Source of the DNA: Dendrolimus kikuchii
Lineage: Eukaryota; Arthropoda; Insecta; Lepidoptera; Lasiocampidae
DNA length: 64,000 nt
Direction: 5' to 3'
NCBI GenBank assembly: GCA_019925095.2
Contig: CM034412.1
Coordinates: 1,922,001-1,986,000 of the forward strand
Shown one piece after another: positions 53,870 through 64,000 of this stretch; position 1 is the stretch's first letter; each line of letters starts with the position of its first letter. A program made the position numbers and the translations under genes. The notes under the pieces were generated by a model, which was not told the DNA's origin, did no database searches, and was given only the letters and a program-made list of their open reading frames with translations.

Positions 53870-54210
53870 TTATTTTTCATTTTTTTGTGATTATTTAGTG
53901 ATTTAATTCCCTTCTCCGTGGAAACTTTGAAAAAAGAATTAAATACACTCTTATGATAAAAGGTTTTAAATAAAATCTTTTGAGATCTTGCATATCATGT
54001 AGCAGCAGAGAGCTAGCCAAGACAAGTAAAACGATCCCAAAGACGACGGGTCTATCTTGTTTAGTACAGGACTTCTTATGGTCACCTTCCGACTCCATAA
54101 TCAGATCAGCTCTATGGTACCATATTATTGCATTGTCACCCGATATACGTGTAAAATTTCAGCTCAATCGGAAACCGGGAAGTTGATCAAATTTAACTAC
54201 GTACTACTAC
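53870..54210 (-). repeat. Repeat N, copy 2
   Basis: Includes both halves: 'gtagcagcagagagctagcc' and 'atttcagctcaatcggaaac'. Confidence 0.65.
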
Positions 54211-54314
54211 GTATGAAGCTAATAGAAGCTTATTCTTCTTCTTCTCCGTCGTCATACTCTTGGCAGAGTGGTCCTGGTCCTCATGACAGGGGTGGTGGCA
54301 AGCTTCACAATTCG
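54211..54314. other. Unassigned; target of H2
   Basis: Possible LINE UTR text ('gtggtcctggtcctcatgac'), continuing after H2. Confidence 0.35.
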
Positions 54315-54603
54315 CCGACTGGGCGTAACTATGTTCTAAATCTCAGCCTTTCCAACACAAACAAAAGCGCAGGGTCGACAGGGAGGAGGAGGTTTTTAGT
54401 GGGTATTGGGGTTGCTCGCTCGTGCAGCAACGCTCGGAGTCTTCCACACTATTCTGTGACGTCGATCGCGGACGGAGCACCGCCAAGAGCATACTATTGC
54501 TGCAGTGTTATCGCCCCCGACCGACGCGTGTCGTTCCCCTAGCAACGACCCAGTTTGTGCGTAAATCGGTTAAGCATTTTCCCTCGCCTCAAAACAAAAA
54601 AAA
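54315..54603 (+). mobile_element. Element H, copy 2, with 15-bp target-site duplication
   Basis: Direct repeat 'aagcttcacaattcg' at 54300-54314 and 54604-54618. Starts 'ccgactgggcgtaactatg', same start as copy 1 within a few bases. Confidence 0.85.
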
Positions 54604-54944
54604 AAGCTTCACAATTCGTCGCCATTCCTCTCGTACTGTAGCGTACTGAAGCGTATTAAAATAGATAAAATAAAGAGAAAATTATCAATCGAATTAAGGA
54701 GTATTCCGGTGCACACAGAAAGACCTTATAGTGTCTTGAGATCTGGCAGTTGTTTTTGATGAGTTTGGGTCTTAATAGTTTTGATGATCGGATCCCAAAC
54801 AGGTGGTAGTAGATAGTAGTACAATGTATGTATGCATAGCATGAATGACTTGCCGCAACGCTGATATTGTATTTTTTACAAGCTTTTATTTAACCTGCAA
54901 TGGATGTACCTATGTATGTATGTAAGTATGTATATGTAATCTTG
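54604..54944. repeat. LINE-like piece shared with 62320-62430
   Basis: 'gtgtcttgagatctggcag' and 'gatgatcggatcccaaacag' at 54730-54800 recur at 62352-62427. On minus this reads 'PIIKTIKTQ...LPDLKTL' and stop; the family is not recognised. Confidence 0.45.
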
Positions 54945-55200
54945 CAAGTTAAATTTGGCCAACTTCCGGGTTTCCGATTGAGCTGAAATTTTGCACACAT
55001 ATGTATATCGCGTGATAATGGAATAATATGGTACCATGGAGCTGATCTGATGATGGAGTCGGATGGTGGCCATAGGAACTCATGTACTAAACAAGATAAA
55101 CCCATCGTGTTTGGACTCGTTTTACTTGTCTTGGCTAGCACTCTGCTGCTACATGATATCCAGGATCTCAAAAGCTTGTATTTAAAAATGAATTTGAAAC
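54945..55200 (+). repeat. Repeat N, copy 3
   Basis: Both halves present, ending 'ctcaaaagcttgtatttaa'. Confidence 0.65.
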
Positions 55201-55356
55201 TTTAAAAAAAAAATCTTTTCGAAATTTCAAAATTCGGTGAACGAACCGCAGGTGCAAAATGTTGGCAATACACTTCGGCTCTTTCACATAATGGATTGTC
55301 GGACGCGACTTTATTGATAAATTATTTCTTAAATAAACGAATGAATAAATTAATCG
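55201..55356. other. Unassigned sequence
   Basis: Nothing recognised. Confidence 0.3.
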
Positions 55357-55368
55357 TTATTTGTATAC

Positions 55369-55508
55369 ATACATACATACATACATAGCTTCACGCCAGT
55401 TCCCTTGCGGGGTAGGCACGAACAACAGAGCGCCATTTAGGCTTATTCTTACACACCTCACTTGCTTCTTTCACATTCATAACTCTTGTCATGCACGCCC
55501 GTCTGTTA
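55369..55508 (-). pseudogene. RTE-B copy 13 with 12-bp target-site duplication
   Basis: Tail (CATA)n and last codons only. Direct repeat 'ttatttgtatac' at 55357-55368 and 55509-55520. Confidence 0.85.
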
Positions 55509-55540
55509 TTATTTGTATACAGGTAATAGTTTTTTTTTTA

Positions 55541-55851
55541 TAGCTGGAGTACACAGACAGGCTGACGTCCCACCTGATGGAAAGCGGTTACCGTCGCCTA
55601 TGGACGTTTGCAACACCAGAGATGTCACCAATGCGCTGCTGCAAAATTTTATGACACCCTTTTTGAAAAACTCCATATCGTAGCGCTGTGGGAAAACCTC
55701 GGCTGGGAGCTTATTCCAAATCCCCACGGTACGGAAGAGAAACGATCTACAGAACCTTTGCGTACATGAGCGAAACGGCTCAAGGAAGTGGGGATGAACT
55801 CCGATGGTGAGCGATGCGATGGTATAAAGAGTCTACATAAGATAGGTACCG
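55541..55851 (-). pseudogene. Jockey/CR1-type LINE C-terminus whose 3' UTR matches element A
   Basis: Minus strand: a frame-broken 'SFHPH' region, then 'VGIWNKLPAEVFPQRYDMEF' and 'FKKGVIKF'. The 3' UTR that follows (55640-55541) reads 'ctggtgttgcaaacgtcc', 'ggtaaccgctttccatcagg' and ends in an A run, closely resembling the last 100 bases of A. Same clade as 32691-33135. No catalytic part remains. Confidence 0.7.
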
Positions 55852-56084
55852 CCAGGTGGTAGAGCATTTGCCCGACTGGATGGCTACCACCCCTGGTCTA
55901 AAGTATGTCGCAATAACAACCTTGAGTTGTGTTCCGGCATTAGTGACCAGGTTCCAGTCTCCCTTAAGAGAGCAGCAGCGCATTTGTAGCACCTTTGGTG
56001 TTGCAAATGTCCATAGGCGATGATAACCGCTTTCCATCAAGTGGGCCGTCTGTCTGTTTGCTGAACTCCTGCAATAAAAAAAAA
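55852..56084 (+). mobile_element. Element A, 5'-truncated copy
   Basis: Starts at 'ccaggtggtagagcatttg', abutting the LINE above in opposite orientation. Confidence 0.85.
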
Positions 56085-57783
56085 TATGGTAACAACGACA
56101 TTTGGTCTCACTGTATTTGACCCACATAAGTTCATACAAATATTTGGGTGCACGTCGATATAAAAAATTACAATTCTTTTATAAACACAATTCAATTATT
56201 TGTTTGATGTTCATTTTAACTCGTTTGAAATACTGACAAATGATGTGTGTACTTAAGTACCCATTTTGTACAATCTAAGACAATAAACACGATTTCTTTT
56301 TCACAAATTGAGTTTGTGAAATAACCATTTCACGTAGACTATTAACAATGCCTGAATCCTCTGTTTCTAGTTGAATATTTTTTTTAAAATCATCAAGTGT
56401 ATCTAGTACACAGACGAACCTACAAGTGGAATAGATGAGGATTTTATCAGATTGTGCAAAAATATTCATGGAACTCTAAAAGTATTCTATATTCAAAGTC
56501 AGAACAATGGAGTCAGTGTTGCCAACATAAGGCTTGTTGAAACTTAAGCACTATTAGCCCTTTTCATTAACAATCCTTCATCAAACATCTGGAGTTGACG
56601 TTTTCGGTGTTATTTTATTTGGTAGCCCTGTTTTGTGGTTGTATGCTCATTCGTCTTGAGATTTGACCCCTAGCCCTGACAGATCTGGGCCGCGTCAACG
56701 GTAGGCTCCCGCAAATTAGGCTGAACGCTTGTCATAAGCGGAGCGATAGGAAGAGCGTGTTTCTTAAACGCTAGACCGTCCCAAATCTGCTGCTTTCCCG
56801 CACCCTGGCAAAAGACGATGGATGTTACACCAGGTGTTTTCGTGGATATTCTGGTAGCAGATTCTCCAGTTTGGGTATTTGGGGTCATAATTTTGTTTCT
56901 GGGATAATCGGACTATGTATCCAGACAATACGAAGAGACCTGTGCTAACTGAGAAAGTCGATGTCAAAAGACCTTGCGGTAGATCTTCAATTAGATAGAT
57001 TCACCAGATTGCTGATCAACTGGAATTGTCACTAAACTCCCCAGTCCACTCTGCTCAGAACCATTTCGATGGAAGGGAATTATTCACTAGTATCAAAGTC
57101 ACAATCCTCAGCAGTGAGGGAACCACTCAGAAGAATAACGATGGCCTAAATCCCATCCCATGTGTAAAACCTAATTTGGAGACGCTGTCTGGCAGTAAGC
57201 CGGTGGGTTCAACACTGTCTCAGCGCGATCTCCTGGCAGTGGGCAGATCGTAAGCAGGATTTCACTTCAACAAAAAAGACCGTCCCAAGTAATAAGGCAT
57301 TCAAGAAAAGAGTTTTAAGCGGCTTCCATGGTGATTAATTTTATTCGTCTGCGGGGACTGGGGGGTATTTGGACTTAAAGGCTGATTTACATAGATTTGA
57401 ATGAGTTAAGAAGCGAGTCTAGTTTTAAAACTGGCCTGATAGTAGTGTAACATCAGATGGGATTAGCTGATCGAAATCTTGCAACTCAAACGATAAACTG
57501 GTTTTCTTATTATAATCCTTTTACTGCTCGGAGCACACATAACATGCTTGGAAAAATCTTATACGATTCTATAACCGGGATGTTTAGCATAGATTCGGGA
57601 TATAATCTAGCTCTGTATCGAGTTGTATTTAAATCCGTTCAATCATTTTCACGGGACGCTTTGTTAGACAGAATCACAAATATTCTATAAATTGTTTTTT
57701 TTTGGAATATGCTTTAAAACGGAATCTGTATTCACCTGACTGACTTTGTTCTCTTTTTTATTTATTCATTGTATAAACTCACT
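56085..57783. other. Unassigned; short open frames of unknown nature
   Basis: Frames at 56275-56469 (minus, 64 codons, 'DTLDDFKKNIQLETEDSG'), 56670-56967 (minus), 57026-57253 and 57457-57690 (plus) show no domain I know and no shared repeat in the window. They could be parts of an unrecognised element or host relics. Confidence 0.35.
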
Positions 57784-58074
57784 AAGAATACAATTTCCTG
57801 CGGCCGGGTGGCCTGTCGTCAGAGGCGACAAAACAACCCACAGCCAGGTGGTAGGGCATTTGCCCTACTGGGTGGCTACCACCCCTGATCTAAAGTATGT
57901 CGCTATAACAACCTTAAGTTGTGTTCCGGCATTAGTGACTAGGTTCCAGTCTCCCTTAAGAAAGCAGCAGCGCATTTGTAGCACCTTGGTGTTGCAAATG
58001 TCCATAGACGATGGTAACCGCTTTCCATCAAGTGGGCTATCTGCCTATTTGTTGAACTTCTGCCATAAAAAAAG
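57784..58074 (+). mobile_element. Element A copy, 5' 25 bases missing
   Basis: Tail to tail with the next copy, 65 bases apart. Confidence 0.85.
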
Positions 58075-58139
58075 CTCGATACTTGTACAGATTTGAAAGA
58101 GAAGAAAGAAAAACGTTGTAATGACCGGAAACTGTAATT

Positions 58140-58279
58140 GTTTTTTTTTTAGTGCAGGAGTTCAGCAGACAGGCAGACGGCCCACTTGATGGAAAGCGGT
58201 TACCACCGCCTATGGACATTTGCAACACCAAAAGTTGCTACAAATGCGCTGCTGCTCTCTTAAGGGAGACTAGAACCTG
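58140..58279 (-). mobile_element. Element A, 5'-truncated copy
   Basis: Tail half only, to 'gggagactagaacctg'. Confidence 0.85.
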
Positions 58280-58544
58280 TTAGTAATCCATTGAGAATTT
58301 AGCAATGTATTTAATTACATTCATTTCGTGTCCTCTACTTACATCAAAATATGCATAAATTATAATCGGTTTCAGTGTTTTGGTTTACAAAAAACTTAAT
58401 AAAAAGTTAAGTTTTTTGTAATACGTATTTATCGTATGTCTATCTATGAATTTCATTTAGGTAGATCTTTAAGTTCCAAATGTCGCTTAAAACATCTAGA
58501 TTTTCAGCTGTGGGTATGTATTATTATATTTATTTTGACGGGGT
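58280..58544. other. Unassigned sequence
   Basis: Nothing recognised. Confidence 0.3.
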
Positions 58545-58855
58545 TTCTTTTTATTTATTGTGTGAGTTCAGCAGAGAGGCAGACGGCCCACCTGATGGAA
58601 AGCGGTTACCGTCACAAATGGACATTTGTAACACTGAAAACGCTAGCTATGTGCTGCCGCTTAAAGCGAGACTGGAACCTGGTCACTAATGCCGGCACAC
58701 AACTCAAGGTTGTTATGGCGGCATACTCTAGACCAGGATTTGTAGTCATCCAGTTGAGCAAATACCCCACCACCTGGCTGTGAGTTATCGCCTCTTATGA
58801 CATGACTCAGCCGCAGGAAAATTTTGGTATTCTTTCTAGGTTCCTGCACGGATAA
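58545..58855 (-). mobile_element. Element A copy, diverged
   Basis: Full length; followed by repeat M as at 46290. Confidence 0.85.
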
Positions 58856-59045
58856 AATCCCGCACGGTTTTAATCAATTCTTGAATAAGACACGGGTACA
58901 TTAACCACATGAGTTTTTAATTTGACTGTAACTATTATGACAACAAAACTTAATCAAGCCCCATGACTTCACAGTCGAAGCGTCTTCACAACAAGCGACT
59001 CTCACTGAATGTAGCACATTTGCGCTGCTTTAGTCATTCAGCTAT
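58856..59045. repeat. Repeat M, copy 2
   Basis: See 46580; shared start 'tcccgcacggttttaa'. Confidence 0.65.
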
Positions 59046-59377
59046 ATCAGATGCTGATCTACCTTATTTCGTATTTATATATAAAACGCTAAAAAACGCG
59101 TTTCTGTCTTAATAATTTATCACTAAGCCGATCGCTTACCATGACTGACAGCAGTTACCAAGGGCCCCATCTGTCCGATGCAAAAAACAAAACATTGATT
59201 AAGTAATTAAAAGTAATTAGTTCAGGGAATACGCCAATCCAGGCGCCGGGAGGATATTAATCTTTATTTAATCGCCGGTAATGGCGGACGAGTGAATAAA
59301 TGATTTCAAATGCGAATCCAAAATTACTGAAATCCCAATTTACATTTCTACTGGTAGATAGATAATATAATTATTAA
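59046..59377. other. Unassigned sequence
   Basis: Nothing recognised. Confidence 0.3.
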
Positions 59378-60037
59378 ATACGGACTTATCTCATCGTGTC
59401 GGCGTTACCTTGTTACGAATACAAGGCCGAGCCAGTTCTCAAAAATTGCCAATATCTACTCTACTGGGACCGGTCAATTATCACAGTCAGGACTATTGTC
59501 TCTAATAAGCCTGATGTTGTGATAGTTGATCGATCTGAGCGACATGCTTTAATTGTAGATGTCACGATTCCCCATGATGGTAGCCTCGTGAAAGCCGCGA
59601 AAGGTAAACAAATAGAGTATATTGATTTTGCTCACGAGGTTATAGCCATGTGGAACCTGGACTCTACAATTATAGTACCGATGGTGGTGTTATTGAATGG
59701 ACTAATAGCGAAGAGCGAGAGATGCGCCTTTCGCATGCAGAAAAGAGTCGTGCTTGCTATTCTGGGTTTACCTAATAGAGAATCAGCCAGACCCCATTTC
59801 AAAATATTACGAATTCTCACCCTACCTTGTATATTAGTACTTCGAGTAGCCCTATACGTCAGGGTCAATGAGTCTATGTATGCAAAGCATAGCGAAATAC
59901 ATTCACATCGGACTCGGAACAGAGATAGGATTGCGCCGTTGCCGAGGCGGTTGGAAAAATCTAACATGCTAACGCATGTTATGGGTCCGATTATATATAA
60001 TAAACTACCGAACAAAATCACGCTTAAATCAGTTTAA
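59378..60037 (+). pseudogene. In-frame fusion of two LINE C-termini (open 219 codons)
   Basis: The frame is open from after the stop at 59375 to 60037. The first half ('EPVLKNCQYLLYWDRSIITV', 'NKPDVVIVDRSER', 'ALIVDVTIPHD') is a C-terminal domain I know from a group of insect non-LTR elements. The second half ('RMQKRVVLAILGLPNRESAR', 'VALYVRVNESMYAKHSEIHS', 'LTHVMGPIIYNKLPNKI') belongs to the LINE type at 43009-44052. The junction is near 59703. There is no ATG at the start (GTG at 59396), and neither half has a catalytic domain, so I regard it as a fused relic rather than a gene. Confidence 0.6.
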
Positions 60038-60446
60038 ATACATTTACTTGTCGGCTAAAAAAGTGGCGAATCCAGAACATCTTCTATAGCTTCAAGGAAT
60101 TTATGGATTATAAACATTGACAACAAATAATGTGAATCTTAATAACTGAAAATTTAGCAATAATAACCCTGATGTGTAACAATACGAATAAATGAGTTAA
60201 TGAGCCGTGATCGTCATCTCGGTAGGCTCTTGCTTGGTATCTGGGTGAAGGGTCTGATGCAGAAGGTAGCCTTGTTGCACACGGGCCGTGAGGGGATTTC
60301 TATCTCTGGAGCCTTAACCACTTTCTAATATGCAATTCACAAGCTTACAGCATCATGCACAGTAAAAGATTTTAGGTTAAATTCCGTAGAATGCATAGGC
60401 GTTATTAATAGCAAATTTGCTGATGATCTCAAGAATCTTGAGCTAC
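60038..60446. other. Unassigned sequence
   Basis: A GC-richer patch near 60200-60310 has no recognised feature. Confidence 0.3.
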
Positions 60447-60759
60447 TTTTTTTTTATTGCAGGAGTTCAGAAGACAGGCAGACGGACCACTTTATGGAAA
60501 GCGGTTACCATCGCCTATGGACATTTGCAACACCAAAGGTGCTACATATGTGCGCTGCTCTCTTAAGGGAGACTGGAACCTGGTCACTAACGCCGGAACA
60601 CAACTCAAGGTTGTTATAGCGGCATACTCTAGACCAGGGGTGGTAGCCATCCAGTCGGGAAAATACCCTACCACCTAGCTATGGGTTGTTTTGTCGCCTC
60701 TTACAACAGGCCGCTCGGCCGCAGGAAATTGTATTCTTTCTCCGTTCCTGCACGGATAA
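60447..60759 (-). mobile_element. Element A copy, full length
   Basis: Both ends intact. Confidence 0.9.
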
Positions 60760-61054
60760 CTTGCTTTTAGGCACACAAATCGTTCCTTCAGATAACAATA
60801 TAGTAACATTTCGCCTCAACTCCCGGCTCGTCTTGAATAGAAATTCCTACTTTGCGCCGGTCCTTGACAATCATTACACGTCAAAGACCCGTCTAATAAC
60901 TCGCAACACCTTTAAAATTCAAACACTCACCTTAATTCAATTACTATCGAGCAACGAGGCATTATTTAAAACGGTTATAATGTTAAGCCCCGTTTACACT
61001 GGGGGACGTTCCCGTGACATGGTCTCGCAAGTCATGCGACATAATTATATAGAA
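60760..61054. other. Unassigned sequence
   Basis: Nothing recognised. Confidence 0.3.
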
Positions 61055-61275
61055 AGAAAGAAAAAAATATTTATTTATAATCTTTAAATACATAGCGAGA
61101 CACATTAATTTTTTTTATATTGAATAGGGTCGCGTTTGACTGACATTGCACCTGATGTCAGGTTAATTGGATATGCAATCTAAGGTGGAGTACGCTTGCG
61201 TAGAAGATACGTGTTCACGCGAGACTTGAAGACACCTAGATTGTATTTTTCGGGAGTAACAGACGACGGTAAGGA
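61055..61275 (-). pseudogene. LINE C-terminus with 3' UTR and (CTTT)n tail
   Basis: Minus strand: 'LPSSVTPEKYNLGVFKSRVN' then 'TYLLRKRTPP' and stop, a short UTR, and 'aataaatatttttttc' with (TTTC)n. It is the extreme end of a Jockey/CR1-type polyprotein. Confidence 0.6.
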
Positions 61276-61957
61276 GTTAGTAAAAGTAAAAGTAAAGACT
61301 ATCTTCATATTTTTGTGCTATGGATTCAATTTCTTGGAATGCACTTAGACATAGATAACACTATTGTTCACCAAAACAAAAATTACAAAAAAATGTACAA
61401 CAAGACAATAGTTATTTGGTAAAACAAAAGGGGCCTTATCGCTAAAAGCGATCTCTTCCAGGCAACGTGACTCAAAGGAAATTCTCAAATTGCACTTGCA
61501 CATTGCACAAATGCACTTACTAGGTTTTCTAGTTATACATCTGACATATTCCTGTGACAATAACTAAAAATTATTCGAGTAGAAACGATCACAACCATGT
61601 AGCTTGGAAAAGGCAAATGTCAAGCGATTTCGTTCCACGAATTTGCAGAGACATATCGCGCGACATATTGTCTTTGCAATAAGTTGCCCAGTGTATACAT
61701 GACTTTATAAATAACTGCCTATTATTAATGGTTGTTATATAAATTAACACGTTATTCCGTTTTGTGCTATTTGAGTTGATAAAGGGTGTGGTTATTTGTA
61801 ATGGGTTAATATTTTTATATACTACCACATTTAATTGTATATGATTATTTTTATAGTAACATAGCTATTTTAATATAATCGTCATGTTCTGTTTATCTGT
61901 ACATATGTCATAATATTTTTTTAAAGGGAATCTATTGGGTTTATATGGATGAAAAAA
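61276..61957. repeat. Mostly unassigned; repeat P fragment at 61430-61470 (minus)
   Basis: 'ggccttatcgctaaaagcg' and 'atctcttccaggcaacg' mark P. The rest is AT-rich and unrecognised. Confidence 0.45.
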
Positions 61958-62696
61958 AAACTGCGTTTTAACGGTTTTAAGCGTGGTAGTTTATTAGATT
62001 TTTATTATTTCGACGTTTCGGCCACTTTTCCGTAGCCATGATCACGGAAGATAAAGATGTCAGGTATCAATGAGTATTGTTAAAGTTTTATAGCCTACCG
62101 CCAACTTGTTAATTTTAATTATTTAGTTTTAATTTTGTTTATGGTTATTATTTACTCTATGGGGGCCTAATCTGATTTACCACCGCTTCGCAACATGTTG
62201 TGGCTTGAAGAGAAGAAGCGGCGCAAGAAACTCTTCAGCCAACATGCCTAGCTCTACTAATTTTATATAATATTGAAATCGGTGGGAGGTAAAAATAAAA
62301 GAAATTATCAGTCAAGTTGGTTTGTGTTCCGTTGCACGCAGAAAGAGCTCACAGTGTCTTGAGGTCTGGCAGTTGGTTTTGCTGGGTTTGAGTCTTGATA
62401 GTTTCGATGATCGGAACCCAAACAGGGGTACTTACCAACCGTCTTCTCTATTGAAATTTGGTTATTTTGTGATTTCAATATCTTCACGCATCATTCTAGG
62501 TATGAAACGATTCTCTTTCGCGAGGATTTGTGGTTTATCGAATCTGATGTAGTGGTTGGGTTTATCCAGCGTGTGTTCACTGGTCGCAGACTTTGTAGAC
62601 CTTGTGTGTTTCATATCAGCAATGTGTTATTTTACCCGTGTTTTTATGCTCCTTTCCGGCGCTTAAAGCCGTTTAAACGTAGTTTTATTATGTATA
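61958..62696 (+). mobile_element. Element C, copy 7 (longest, both ends)
   Basis: Left end 'actgcgttttaacggtttta', right end 'acgtagttttattatgtata'. Between the usual core and the right end lie about 400 extra bases (62281-62640) including the piece shared with 54705-54800. This could be the larger parent or a composite. Confidence 0.6.
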
Positions 62697-62723
62697 CTAG
62701 TCGCCAATATATTATATATTATA

Positions 62724-62996
62724 ATAACAGCCCATAAATGTCCCACTGCTGGGCTAGGGCCTCCCATTATAGGGGAATAGACAGTATACCCGCCACGCTT
62801 GTCCAAGGCGGCTTGGCAGGTTTGACATATCGGTTATCTCGATGTGCAGGTTGCATCACGATGTTTTCCTTCACCGTTTTTAGCACATGGTAATTGTAAC
62901 AATATGCACATTAGGTCCGAAAACTGCCTAAGTGGTGCATGCGTTCCGGCCAGGATCGAACCCGCGCCCTTTGAGTTCGGGACGCGTGCGCTAGCC
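62724..62996 (-). mobile_element. tSINE2, copy 3 (head truncated)
   Basis: Tail at 62724; the head is cut after 'gacgcgtgcgctagc', where RTE-Q starts. Confidence 0.85.
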
Positions 62997-63384
62997 GACA
63001 CAAGCAAGAACTGCGTATCACGAAGATGATTATGCTGCGGAAAGACCGGGTCAGGAACTCCCTCACCCGCGGCAGTCTTCATGTCCGTGACATAGCAGAC
63101 AAACTGCAAGAGTGACGCTTACGTTGGTACGGCCACGTTTTACGGAGACCGGCTAATTATGTGGGGAACAAATGTCTAGCCATGGCGCTTCCGCCAGGTC
63201 CCGGTCGAAGGGGAAAGCCCAAGAAATGGCTTGACGTTGTGAAGTATGACATGCGTACCAATGCTCTCAAAACGGGGGATGCTGAAGACCGCGCGAAGTG
63301 GAGTAGAAAAAGTAGGAAAGCGGACCCTGGGCGTCGGAGTGAACGCTCCGAACGCAACCGGGTTTTAACGCTCGGATGATGATG
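62997..63384 (+). pseudogene. RTE-Q copy 2
   Basis: As copy 1 but lacking 20 bases around 63040 and with a TGA near 63114, so the frame is broken. About 20 substitutions separate it from copy 1 up to 63300, none afterwards. Confidence 0.75.
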
Positions 63385-64000
63385 ATTATATATTTCATAT
63401 CAGCATCTCATGGGTGGATCTCAGAGAAATTGAGAGAAACCCTTGTTGGAGAGCAACCTTTGTTAAGAGCGCCGATCGCCTACACTTTTCGTCAAACAAA
63501 CTGTATACGCGCGTCTATAGTACAATTTCTATAGGCGTTAAAAATATTATATACCGTCCGCGTGGAATTTGTTTTCGAAGCCCCCCCCCCCGCTTTTTCA
63601 TTGCTGCTCCGCTCCTATTGGACTTAGCGTGATGATATATAGCCTATAGCCTTCCTCGATAAATGGGCTATCTAACACTGACAGAATTTTTCAAATCAGA
63701 CCAGTAGTTCCTGAGATTAGCGCGTTTAAACAAACAAACAAACTGTTCAGCTTTATATATTAATTAGTATTAGATTTGGATGTTTCGGCCACTTTTCAGT
63801 AGCCATAATAGCGGAAAGTAATGTCAAGTATCAGTGAGTAATGTTAAAGTTAATAATATATGTTCATAATATTAACTACCTTCAACTTGTTCATTTTAAT
63901 TATTTAGTTTAAATTTTTGTTTATTGTCATTATTTACTTTATGGGAGCCTAGTCTAACTTACCACCGCTTCGCAACATGTTGTGGCTTAAAGAGAAGAAG
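63301..64000 (+). repeat. Duplicate of 53095-53795
   Basis: Identical to 53095-53795 by eye except that the C run is 11 instead of 12. It contains the end of RTE-Q, unassigned sequence, a HelA fragment (minus) and the start of element C. It runs to the window end. Confidence 0.85.

Noticed and set aside
54057..54542. 161-codon open frame as a host protein
   Set aside because: It crosses repeat N, an unassigned stretch and the H insertion including its target-site duplication, so it cannot be a single evolved gene.

Overview
The window looks like transposon-dense, gene-poor chromosomal DNA of an insect, most likely a moth or butterfly. I infer this from the mix of elements: CTAG-ending Helitron-like elements inserted between A and T, RTE- and Jockey/CR1-type LINE 3' ends with short tandem tails, an R1-type LINE relic, two tRNA-headed SINEs and several foldback elements, all in AT-rich DNA. 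No intact host gene, rRNA, tRNA gene or CRISPR array was found. Every coding stretch I recognise is a 5'-truncated or broken retroelement C-terminus. Family names used here (A, B, C, D, G, H, M, N, P, Q, S, T, U, HelA-HelE, tSINE1, tSINE2) are local labels from comparing copies within the window, not database names.

Layout. 1-6 kb: repeats N and C, a GC-rich hairpin block, the first tSINE1, and a LINE C-terminus split by an RTE-B fragment. 6-14 kb: tSINE2, HelD, G, RTE-B copies, a broken LTR, and a three-level nest in which HelE (11711-13184) hosts RTE-B, foldback element C and HelB, itself split by another RTE-B. 14-21 kb: a hairpin-dense 30-31-bp tandem array, an 11-bp minisatellite grown at a LINE tail, the first solo LTR, and HelA. 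21-26 kb: GC-rich R1-type and other LINE relics plus RTE-S. 26-34 kb: G, HelE, H, RTE-B and LINE relics. 34-39 kb: the emptiest AT-rich part. 39-46 kb: HelA with an internal tSINE1, element C with an internal A, and a LINE ORF split by a solo LTR and a foldback element. 46-52 kb: A pairs, HelE with an internal G, three of the dated insertions and two more solo LTRs. 52-64 kb: two RTE-Q copies whose 3' flank is a near-identical 700-bp duplication, H, N, and a 660-bp open frame that fuses two different LINE C-termini.

How it works together. The dominant family is A (about 27 copies of roughly 310 bp). Its 3' part resembles the 3' UTR of a Jockey/CR1-like LINE at 55541-55851, so it is probably mobilised by such a LINE. 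RTE-B is present as 13 severely 5'-truncated copies, most with 8-15-bp target-site duplications. Many insertions are dated relative to one another because an uninterrupted copy of the target repeat occurs elsewhere in the window. The most unusual item is element C: its three resolvable insertions each carry an exact 13-bp target-site duplication, although the element is a foldback structure with no poly-A tail. All comparisons were done by eye; boundaries of decayed copies are approximate.
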